Both the position numbers and the translations under genes were made by a program. A stretch of DNA of 5,546 bases, from the NCBI GenBank assembly GCA_011523245.1, contig WTHG01000047.1, forward strand, positions 4,549-10,094, given 5' to 3'. The notes beneath the pieces were generated by a model. That model saw only the letters and a list, made by a program, of their open reading frames with translations. It was not told where the DNA came from and ran no database searches. This DNA is from Verrucomicrobiales bacterium (lineage in GTDB: Bacteria > Verrucomicrobiota > Verrucomicrobiia > Limisphaerales > UBA1100). The stretch's first letter is position 1, and each line of letters opens with the position of its first letter. Below, piece after piece: positions 1 through 5,546 of this stretch.

Positions 1-113
1 GGGCCGGGCAAAGCGGTCACGGCCGCGCGTTGCGCGTCGTTCAATTCCGCCTCATAATCGATCTGGAGTTGGACCGATTCGCGGTACGGTTGCAGGACAT
101 ACTCCCGGGCCAC
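1..113 (-). CDS. UvrD/Rep-type ATP-dependent DNA helicase, N-terminal fragment (partial)
   Basis: Only the first 37 codons lie in the window; the gene continues beyond the left edge. Reading leftward from a GTG at 113-111, the peptide ends in the segment IDYEAELNDAQRAAVTALPG. This matches the opening of superfamily 1A helicases (UvrD, PcrA, Rep), where the Q-motif (LN..Q..AV, contacting the adenine of ATP) comes just before the Walker A loop. Walker A itself would lie outside the window. Known members unwind DNA 3' to 5' in repair and replication restart. A stop at 137-135 in the same frame lies upstream, and GTG 113 is the only usual start between it and the Q-motif, so the start is well bounded. 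No good Shine-Dalgarno precedes it. The roughly 18 residues before the Q-motif are a short lead-in. The family call rests on this one motif; the exact subfamily cannot be decided. Confidence 0.75.
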   Translation of the reverse strand, partial: MAREYVLQPYRESVQLQIDYEAELNDAQRAAVTALPG

Positions 114-118
114 GCCGC

Positions 119-140
119 AGGCTAAAGGCTGCGCCTAGCC
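119..140. other. Small imperfect hairpin in the helicase leader
   Basis: GGCTA (120-124) pairs with TAGCC (136-140), and inside it AGGC (126-129) pairs with GCCT (133-136) around a TGC loop. The two pairings compete for T136, so the real form is a 5-bp stem, a small bulge and a 3-bp inner stem. It lies 6 bases upstream of the minus-strand GTG start. The 8-mer AGGCTAAA occurs at 119-126 and again at 147-154. No T-run follows on either strand, so it does not look like a terminator. It may be a leader structure or chance in GC-rich DNA. Confidence 0.25.
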
Positions 141-192
141 GGATGAAGGCTAAACCGTTGATAAGTTATCGTGGCCAAGTCGGGCGGCCGGC

Positions 193-237
193 GTAGCCTC
201 GTCGCAGGAGGGGAAGGTGCGCCACCAAGGAGGCTAC
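193..237 (+). promoter_or_regulatory. Inverted repeat enclosing the ribosome binding site and start codon of the MORN_2 gene
   Basis: GTAGCCTC (193-200) is the exact reverse complement of GAGGCTAC (230-237), giving an 8-bp stem around a 29-base loop. The loop holds a strong Shine-Dalgarno, AGGAGG (206-211), five bases before the GTG start (217-219). A nested 4-bp hairpin, GGTG (216-219) with CACC (223-226), covers the start codon itself. CCTC (197-200) could instead pair with GAGG (208-211) and hide the Shine-Dalgarno. The pairings are seen directly; a role in translational control is inferred. It could also be one copy of a dispersed hairpin repeat. Confidence 0.35.
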
Positions 238-564
238 AAACCAAAACCACGCTGCACGCGGCTGGTGCGTTTTGCGGATATTGAACTGCGAGACGTCAAC
301 GGCCATGCATTGGAAGACCCCACCTCAGTCGATTTCTTCGATTGCCTGTCCTATTTCCGAAAGGAAAGCAGGCCATACACTGGCCGCGCCCAAGGCGTGG
401 ATCTCGAGGGGCAGGTGCACGCGGAGGGCTTCTTTGTCGATGGCCGGCCTGAAGGTCGCTGGACCCGTTGGCACGACAACGGCACCAAGCGCGAGGAGTT
501 TCTCATCACCAATGGTGAATGCGCCTACGCCCGGCATTGGGACGAAAATGGCGTGCCGATTTAA
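217..564 (+). CDS. YwqK-type MORN_2 repeat protein, 115 aa
   Basis: The C-terminal half carries two MORN_2-like repeats. The first, about residues 53-80, opens with the typical PYTG and runs through EGFFVDGRPEG. The second, about 81-112, has the W-x-NG...E...NG...W-x-ENG pattern. These proteins are often annotated as YwqK family antitoxins, but that label is weakly supported in general and no toxin gene is visible here. Molecular function is unknown; MORN_2 repeats form stacked beta-hairpins. There is no signal peptide or membrane segment, so the product should be cytoplasmic as read. I chose GTG 217 because AGGAGG lies five bases upstream; the frame is open back to a stop at 151-153. The first 15 or so residues (basic, Gly/Pro-rich) do not resemble the family and overlap the inverted repeat at 193-237, so a later GTG at 265 is a weaker alternative start. 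The ABC exporter follows 48 bp downstream in the same direction, which suggests an operon. Confidence 0.72.
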   Translation: MRHQGGYKPKPRCTRLVRFADIELRDVNGHALEDPTSVDFFDCLSYFRKESRPYTGRAQGVDLEGQVHAEGFFVDGRPEGRWTRWHDNGTKREEFLITNGECAYARHWDENGVPI

Positions 565-612
565 CGGCGCATTTGCTCGACGCCAAGGCGCGCGTCCGTA
601 TTCTTCCCGCCC

Positions 613-2430
613 ATGGCACACCACGGGCTGACCAGCGACGATCCCACTTTCAAGTCGCGCAAACGCACCACCGGCGAAATCCTCCGGCGCGTGTGGGCCT
701 ATCTGCTGCCATACAAGGGCCTCGCGCTGGCCACCGTGGGCTGCGCCGTGCTTTCGCTTCTCTGCGCGCTCACCTATCCCAAACTCACCGAGTACATCAT
801 TGACGGTATCATCGAGAAAGACGGTGGCACCACCAAGCTCGGCTGGGCCGTCGGCGCCATGGCGCTGGCGTTTCTCTTGCGCGACCTGTTCAACAGCCTG
901 CGCATCCGCATCAATAATCATTTTGAGCAAAACGTCATCTACGACATGCGGCGCGATGTGTTTGCCAAGCTGCAGCGTTTGCCGGTCAGTTACTTCGACA
1001 AACGCGCCAGTGGCGATCTGATGACGCGGGTGGTTGAAGACATCAACAACGTCGAACGCGTGCTGATTGACGGCACGGAACAGGGCACCGTGGCGATCCT
1101 TTGCATCGGCGGCATCAGCGGCATTCTGTTTTACACCAACCCCACCCTCGCCGCCGTGGCGTTGTCGCCGCTGCCGTTTCTGGCCGCCGGCGCATTGTGG
1201 TACACGCTCACGGCTCACCGGCGTTACCGCAAACAACGTGAAGCCTCCAGCGCCATGAACGCGCTGTTGATGGACGATCTACAGGGCATCCGGCAAATCA
1301 AGGCCTACGGCCGGCAGGACCATGAGGACGCGCGCTTTGCCGATCGCGCCGAGGGCCTGCGCCAGGGCAACCTCGGCATCATGCGTGCCTGGGCCAATTA
1401 CAATCCGGCCATGAGCTTTTTTGCCGCGCTCGGCACCGTGCTGGTACTGTGGTTCGGCGGCAAAGCCGTGATGGCCGGCACCATGACCACCGGAGAACTG
1501 GTTGGGTTCCTGTTCTATCTCATGCTCTTTTACGAGCCGATGGCCCGTCTGCACGGCCTCAACCAAATGCTCCAAAGCGCCCGGGCCGCCGGCGAACGCG
1601 TGTTTGATATCCTTGATCATGAGGCCGAACGCGATGAATCGCGCACCGCCGAATTGCCCCAACCCGTGCGTGGTGAAGTGGTGTATGAAAGCGTTTTTTT
1701 TGAGTACGAATCCGACCGCCCCGTGCTTTCCGATATTTCCCTGCACGCCAAACCCGGCGAAATGATCGCGCTGGTCGGCCCCACCGGCGCGGGCAAAAGC
1801 ACGCTCGTGAGTTTGATGCCCGCTTTTTACGAGTACACGGCCGGCACTGTCACCATCGATGGCCAAAGCGTAGCTGAAACTTCACTGACTTCCCTGCGCC
1901 ACCACATCGCCGTCGTCAGCCAGGAACCGTTCCTGTTTAACGGCACCATTCGCGAAAATATCCAGTACGGCAAACTGGACGCCGATGATGCTGCCATCGA
2001 GGCCGCCGCGCGCGCCGCGAATTGTCATAAATTCATTTGTGCGCTGGAAGACGGCTACGAATCGCGCGTAGGCGAACGCGGCGTGAAGCTCAGTGTTGGC
2101 GAAAAACAACGTGTGAGCATCGCGCGCGCTCTGCTGGCCGATGCACCGATCCTGATCCTCGACGAAGCCACCGCCAGCGTCGATACCGCCACCGAGCGGC
2201 TGATCCAGGAAGCCCTCGAGCGGCTGATGCAGGGTCGCACCAGCTTCGTGATCGCCCACCGCCTCAGCACGATCCGCAAGGCCGACCAGATTCTAGTGCT
2301 CAGGCAGGGCGCCATTGTCGAGCGCGGCACGCATGATTCCTTGATCGATCAAGACGGCCTCTACGCCAAACTGGCCCGCATACAGAACACGACCTTAATC
2401 GAGGAAAGCTTCGAGAAACTGGCCGAGTAA
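613..2430 (+). CDS. ABC exporter half-transporter, fused membrane and ATPase domains (MsbA/multidrug type), 605 aa
   Basis: This is a complete type-I (ABCB-like) exporter half that would work as a dimer in the inner membrane, pumping a lipid, drug or peptide outward. The membrane domain spans about residues 30-325, with likely helices near 34-55, 73-95, 158-176, 178-199, 266-288 and 293-312. The ATPase domain has Walker A GPTGAGKST (389-397), Q-loop Gln437, signature LSVGEKQR (493-500, a variant of LSGGQ), Walker B ILILDE ending in catalytic Glu518, D-loop SVDT (522-525) and switch His549. All catalytic residues are present, so it should be active. The length is normal for the family. ATG 613 is the first usual start after an in-frame stop at 562-564, which is also the stop of the gene upstream. 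No clear Shine-Dalgarno precedes it, so translation may depend on that upstream gene. The substrate cannot be read from sequence; the nearby Aas-like lipid gene makes a lipid possible but not shown. A run of eight T lies at 1694-1701. Confidence 0.95.
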   Translation: MAHHGLTSDDPTFKSRKRTTGEILRRVWAYLLPYKGLALATVGCAVLSLLCALTYPKLTEYIIDGIIEKDGGTTKLGWAVGAMALAFLLRDLFNSLRIRINNHFEQNVIYDMRRDVFAKLQRLPVSYFDKRASGDLMTRVVEDINNVERVLIDGTEQGTVAILCIGGISGILFYTNPTLAAVALSPLPFLAAGALWYTLTAHRRYRKQREASSAMNALLMDDLQGIRQIKAYGRQDHEDARFADRAEGLRQGNLGIMRAWANYNPAMSFFAALGTVLVLWFGGKAVMAGTMTTGELVGFLFYLMLFYEPMARLHGLNQMLQSARAAGERVFDILDHEAERDESRTAELPQPVRGEVVYESVFFEYESDRPVLSDISLHAKPGEMIALVGPTGAGKSTLVSLMPAFYEYTAGTVTIDGQSVAETSLTSLRHHIAVVSQEPFLFNGTIRENIQYGKLDADDAAIEAAARAANCHKFICALEDGYESRVGERGVKLSVGEKQRVSIARALLADAPILILDEATASVDTATERLIQEALERLMQGRTSFVIAHRLSTIRKADQILVLRQGAIVERGTHDSLIDQDGLYAKLARIQNTTLIEESFEKLAE

Positions 2431-2492
2431 CGGGAGAGGCCACTCAGAGAACTATCCTAGCGAGGAATTCGGGAGATTTTTTTGGCGGCATC

Positions 2493-4640
2493 CTACCCCG
2501 CAACCAATTTACTTAGTTCGGGATAATTCGTTTTCCCCGAACCCAATACCGGAATTTCCTCCAGCACCTTGATCTCACGCGGCACGGCGATATTAGGCAA
2601 ACCGGACCGAGTGATGGCTTCGCGAATTTCCTCGGCCGACAGCTCGGCCTTATTGGTGGCCGCAATCAGCTGCTCGCCCTTGTCGGCATCCGGCCGGGCC
2701 ACCACCGCCACCGCGCACTCCTCGCCGTGCTGCGGGAAGGCACCCGCCAACGCCGCCTCAACCGCCGTCAGACTCACCATCTCCCCGCTAATCTTCGCAA
2801 ACCGCTTGGCGCGACCCTTGATGAAAATGTACCGGTCCGCATCCACCGTCACGATATCACCCGTATCGTACCAGCCACCGAGCTTTTGAAATTCCTCATT
2901 GGGGCCCTGGTTTAGGTAGCCCTTCATGATATTCGGCCCCTTCACCAGCAGCTTGCCGCCTTCGTCCACGCCGTCGATTTTTTCCAGCTTATAATCGATG
3001 CCCGGGAACAACCGGCCCACGGCGCCGTCGCGACTTTCCAGAATGCTGCTCGTACTGAGCACCGGGCCTGTTTCGGTGGCGCCGTAGCCTTCCATCAGGC
3101 TCACCCCGAATTTTTTGGCCCACACATTGCGCGTGGCTTCCTGCACCTTTTCTGCGCCGCAGATCACGTAGCGCAGCTCGGCAAAATCCGCCGCGTGCCC
3201 GAACCGCGCATAGCCGTTTAGGAATGTGTTGGTGGCCAACAACACCGTACAGTCGCGGTCATAAAATGCCGCCGGTATCTGCCGGTACATCAAGGGTGAC
3301 GGAAACAGGTAGACGAACGCGCCGCGCAAAATTGGCAGCAACACCCCCGCCGTCAGACCGAAGCTGTGGAAGAGGGGCAAACAGGTGAAGAATCGGTCGC
3401 TGTCCTTTAGATCAATCACCGCTATGCACTGGCGCACGTTGGCCAGCAGGTTTCGATGCGTCAGCTCCACTCCCTTGGGCGTGCCCTCCGAACCGCTGGT
3501 GAAGAGCACCACCGCCGTGTCGGTAAAGGGCGTGTACTGTCCTGCCAACGGATTGAGTTTTTGATTCAGCAACGCCAAAAGCTTGCTCACTCCTGAAATA
3601 CTTTCACCGACGTCCTCCAGATAAATGATCTCCAACCCCGCTTCCTCAAACGGCTCGATCTCCAGCTTGGCTTTTTCCAAAAACGCCCGCGAGGTGATCA
3701 CCTGTTTGACCCCGGCCAATTCCGTGCATTGCAGCATCGCTGCGGAGCCGGAGGTGTAATTCAAAATCGCCGGCACCTTGCTGGAGGCCCAGAGGCTGGT
3801 GAGCGTGGCCACCATGCTATTCACGTTGGGCAACAGCACCCCCACGCGCTCGGTGTTCGGGTCCAGCCGTTTCGCCCATTGCGCGGCTAACACATCCGTG
3901 CCCACTAGAAGTCGTTGATAGGTCAGGGTCTTGAAGGTCGTGTCTTCCAGCACCACCTTGTGCGGGATCTGTTTGGCCAAGGCGGCAATAGCGCGAATGA
4001 CCGTCTGTTCGCCATGCTCCATCTCCATATCCAGCTGCTGCCGCATCATGCGATCGCGGAGCCATTGGTTTAGCTTGGAACGTTGGATAGCCGGTTTGCC
4101 TTCAAACTCCGGTGCCTCGACGGGATCATCAAAGTGCGCGCTCACCTTGGGAAACCATTTCGTCCAGCCGCCATGCGGACTGGCCAGCACCCGGGCCGCC
4201 CCGCGCAAATGGCAGGTGATCACCTTCGCTTTGGTTTTCTGAATCAAAAATCCCGTGCCGTCGAAGAGTCGTTGCAAACTGCCCGTCCGGCTCATACGCC
4301 CTTCGGCAAACAGGATCAGCTTACCACCGGCCTCCAAGTGCGCGGTCATTTTCTTCAGACTGGCGGCCGGGTCCGTGCCGATCAGGATAATCCGTTCATT
4401 GCTCAGCACCCACTCGTGCAGTTTGCTGGCGCGGGCGGGCAATTCGGAAGCGGCAAATTTCCAATCCGGCTCCACGCACAGGCCCACGAACAACCAGTCC
4501 AGCCAGGACAAATGATTGGGGACCAACAGCACGGGGCCATCGCATTGAGTAGCTTCCTCATTGAAAACGCGGAAACGGAACCACACGCGGAGCACGCCAC
4601 GCATCAGCTTAAGAAAAAATCGGTTGGCCCAAATATTCAT
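2493..4640 (-). CDS. aas: Aas-like bifunctional lysophospholipid acyltransferase / acyl-ACP synthetase, 715 aa
   Basis: The protein follows E. coli Aas (719 aa) from end to end. Aas activates a free fatty acid onto acyl carrier protein and uses it to reacylate lysophospholipid at the inner membrane. Residues 1 to about 190 form a PlsC-type acyltransferase with motif I NHLSWLD (His43, Asp48) and motif III FAEGR (111-115). Residues from about 210 form an AMP-binding synthetase: P-loop TSGSEGTPKG (381-390), GYGATE (518-523), GGWYDTGD (588-595), the KGRAKRFAKISGE hinge (608-620), and catalytic Lys703 in GSGK. Two acyltransferase positions depart from consensus: Ala112 where FPEG has Pro, and Thr142 where E. 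coli has Pro. I chose ATG 4640 because it gives the family length and opens with MNIWANRFF, an amphipathic lead into the acyltransferase. The frame is open 50 codons further to a TTG at 4790, but that stretch has no family likeness and covers the promoter and palindrome. The gene converges on the ABC exporter across 62 bp. Confidence 0.94.
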   Translation of the reverse strand: MNIWANRFFLKLMRGVLRVWFRFRVFNEEATQCDGPVLLVPNHLSWLDWLFVGLCVEPDWKFAASELPARASKLHEWVLSNERIILIGTDPAASLKKMTAHLEAGGKLILFAEGRMSRTGSLQRLFDGTGFLIQKTKAKVITCHLRGAARVLASPHGGWTKWFPKVSAHFDDPVEAPEFEGKPAIQRSKLNQWLRDRMMRQQLDMEMEHGEQTVIRAIAALAKQIPHKVVLEDTTFKTLTYQRLLVGTDVLAAQWAKRLDPNTERVGVLLPNVNSMVATLTSLWASSKVPAILNYTSGSAAMLQCTELAGVKQVITSRAFLEKAKLEIEPFEEAGLEIIYLEDVGESISGVSKLLALLNQKLNPLAGQYTPFTDTAVVLFTSGSEGTPKGVELTHRNLLANVRQCIAVIDLKDSDRFFTCLPLFHSFGLTAGVLLPILRGAFVYLFPSPLMYRQIPAAFYDRDCTVLLATNTFLNGYARFGHAADFAELRYVICGAEKVQEATRNVWAKKFGVSLMEGYGATETGPVLSTSSILESRDGAVGRLFPGIDYKLEKIDGVDEGGKLLVKGPNIMKGYLNQGPNEEFQKLGGWYDTGDIVTVDADRYIFIKGRAKRFAKISGEMVSLTAVEAALAGAFPQHGEECAVAVVARPDADKGEQLIAATNKAELSAEEIREAITRSGLPNIAVPREIKVLEEIPVLGSGKTNYPELSKLVAG

Positions 4641-4679
4641 CGCTGGGCGAACCCTACTCGAAACTCGTCCATGAATGAA

Positions 4680-4694
4680 ATTGATATTATCAAT
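4680..4694. promoter_or_regulatory. Perfect 15-bp palindrome, candidate operator
   Basis: ATTGATATTATCAAT consists of 7-base arms, ATTGATA and TATCAAT, around a single T. It lies 40-54 bases upstream of the Aas-like ATG at 4640 and covers the candidate -10 of that gene's promoter. A dyad of this size and place is typical of a dimeric repressor site. No known regulator consensus is claimed, and AT-rich -10 regions produce some short palindromes by chance. The palindrome is seen directly; the operator role is inferred. Confidence 0.4.
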
Positions 4695-4714
4695 GTCGGC
4701 CCAGCTTAAGTCGA
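4686..4714 (-). promoter_or_regulatory. Candidate sigma-70 promoter for the Aas-like gene
   Basis: On the minus strand, TCGACT (4714-4709) is followed after exactly 17 bases by GATAAT (4691-4686). These match TTGACA at 4 of 6 and TATAAT at 5 of 6. Transcription would start near 4679, giving a leader of about 40 bases before the ATG at 4640. The match is good for a bacterial promoter, but the consensus used in this organism is unknown. Confidence 0.4.
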
Positions 4715-4728
4715 TTCCGCTTCCAAGG

Positions 4729-4757
4729 TTGCGCCGCGGCGTTAAATAGCGGATACT
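4729..4757 (+). promoter_or_regulatory. Weak candidate promoter for the SPFH gene
   Basis: TTGCGC (4729-4734) and GATACT (4752-4757) are 17 bases apart, matching the -35 consensus at 3 of 6 and the -10 at 4 of 6. Transcription would begin near 4764, about 42 bases before the ATG at 4806. It sits back to back with the minus-strand promoter without overlap. It is the best plus-strand pair I found in this gap, but the match is weak. Confidence 0.22.
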
Positions 4758-4805
4758 GGTAATCCCAACGGCACGCAACGCAATAGGCAACGAAAGGCAT
4801 TTTTC

Positions 4806-5546
4806 ATGGGCTGGTTATCAGGACAATTAATCGACATTATTGAGTGGATGGATGACGGACAGGAGACGATGGTCTACCGGTTCGAGCGTCACAACAACGA
4901 GATCAAAAACGGCGCCAAACTAGTCGTGCGCCCTGGCCAATCTGCCGTGTTCGTCAATGAAGGTGGTACCAGCGTGGCCGATGTCTTCGAACCGGGCACC
5001 CACGAGCTGTCCACCGCCAACCTGCCGATCCTCTCCACCTTGATGGGCTGGAAGCACGGCTTCGAGAGCCCGTTCAAGGCCGAGGTCTATTTCGTGAAGA
5101 CCTCGAAATTCACGGACCTGAAATGGGGCACACGCGGACCAGTCACGGTAGAGTGTGAAGGCTACGGCATGTTCGACCTGCGAGCCAACGGCACTTATGT
5201 TATTCAGATTGGCGACCCCAAGAAGTTTCTTGAGGAAATCGTCGGCACCGATGGCAAGTTTGATGTAGCCGATATTTCCGGCGATCTGCGCGACGAGATT
5301 GTCATGAACGTGAGCGACCGCCTCGGCGAATTGGAGCTGAACCCCGGCAAACTCACCGGCCAGATGAAGGACATCTCCGAGGAACTGCAGGCGCCCATTC
5401 AGGAGTACCTCGCCACCCTCGGTCTGGAGCTCACCCGTTTCCGCGTGGCCAGCCTCACCATACCCGATGATGTCCGCAAGGAACTCATGGAAATGAGCCG
5501 GCTCTCCGCCACCAAACTTTCTCAAGGCAACCCCCAAGCCATGCAA
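4806..5546 (+). CDS. YdjI-like SPFH domain protein, N-terminal 247 aa (partial)
   Basis: The reading frame is open from ATG 4806 to the right edge. The protein resembles Bacillus YdjI, a family often annotated as 'virion core protein-like' SPFH proteins. Shared landmarks are the opening ...IIEWMDD, VVRPGQSAVFVNEG (40-53), a PGTHELST turn (63-70), NLPILSTLMGWKHGFESPF (72-90), KAEVYFVKTSKFTDLKWGT (91-109) and LRANGTYVIQI (125-135). SPFH proteins (stomatin, prohibitin, flotillin, HflK/C) assemble into membrane-associated scaffolds; the YdjI type lacks an N-terminal membrane helix, as here, and in Bacillus lies in an operon with a PspA-like protein linked to membrane stress. The likely role is therefore membrane organisation, inferred from family. 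The C-terminus, which in relatives may hold a flexible segment and zinc ribbon, is outside the window. A Shine-Dalgarno-like GAAAGG (4792-4797) lies eight bases before the ATG and supports this start. The gene diverges from the Aas-like gene across 165 bp. Confidence 0.9.
   Translation, partial: MGWLSGQLIDIIEWMDDGQETMVYRFERHNNEIKNGAKLVVRPGQSAVFVNEGGTSVADVFEPGTHELSTANLPILSTLMGWKHGFESPFKAEVYFVKTSKFTDLKWGTRGPVTVECEGYGMFDLRANGTYVIQIGDPKKFLEEIVGTDGKFDVADISGDLRDEIVMNVSDRLGELELNPGKLTGQMKDISEELQAPIQEYLATLGLELTRFRVASLTIPDDVRKELMEMSRLSATKLSQGNPQAMQ

Noticed and set aside
325..1236. A 303-codon open frame on the minus strand opposite the MORN_2 and ABC genes
   Set aside because: It is His/Gln/Asp-rich with no family likeness and lies opposite a clear ABC exporter. 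Long antisense open frames are expected in GC-rich coding DNA.
1279..1866. A 195-codon minus-strand open frame inside the ABC exporter
   Set aside because: It is a composition shadow of the exporter, with no recognisable domain and no start signal.
2431..2492. A possible bidirectional terminator in the convergent gap
   Set aside because: TCCT (2455-2458) can pair with AGGA (2463-2466), but the stem is only 4 bp and is separated from the T7 run (2477-2483) by ten bases. The 7-mer CGGGAGA at 2431-2437 and 2470-2476 is a direct repeat, not a stem.
4083..4709. A 208-codon plus-strand open frame opposite the Aas-like gene
   Set aside because: The minus-strand protein matches Aas throughout; the opposite frame has no family features.
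4641..4790. A 50-residue N-terminal extension of the Aas-like protein from TTG 4790
   Set aside because: It has no family likeness, starts at a weak codon, and covers the candidate promoter and palindrome. ATG 4640 gives the family length.
4920..5546. A 208-codon minus-strand open frame at the right edge
   Set aside because: The plus strand encodes a clear SPFH protein with a ribosome site over the same bases.

Overview
The window is ordinary bacterial chromosome: GC-rich, dense coding, short intergenic gaps. I see no tRNA or rRNA, CRISPR array, insertion sequence or phage gene. The mix of proteins suggests the PVC group, possibly Verrucomicrobiota: a YwqK-type MORN_2 protein, a type-I ABC exporter with an LSVGE signature, an Aas-type fused acyltransferase/acyl-ACP synthetase, and a YdjI-type SPFH protein. 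That placement is an inference from family resemblance and is not proven by any marker gene here.

Layout. Positions 1-113 (minus) hold the first 37 codons of a UvrD/Rep-type DNA helicase that runs off the left edge. Positions 114-216 are a divergent intergenic region with several small dyads. Positions 217-564 (plus) encode a small two-repeat MORN_2 protein. After 48 bp, positions 613-2430 (plus) encode a complete half-size ABC exporter; the two are probably co-transcribed. A 62-bp convergent gap follows. Positions 2493-4640 (minus) encode a complete 715-residue Aas-like bifunctional enzyme. Positions 4641-4805 are a divergent control region with a candidate promoter in each direction and a perfect 15-bp palindrome over the minus-strand -10. 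Positions 4806-5546 (plus) encode the first 247 residues of a YdjI-like SPFH protein that runs off the right edge.

Three adjacent genes concern membranes: a possible lipid or drug exporter, a lysophospholipid-recycling enzyme, and an SPFH membrane-scaffold protein. A shared role in envelope lipid upkeep is possible. However, only the Aas-like and SPFH genes share a control region, and the exporter converges on the Aas-like gene. I found no clear new biological system. The most useful items for a second look are the palindrome in the divergent promoter region, the hairpins that enclose the start of the MORN_2 gene, and two substitutions in the acyltransferase motifs.
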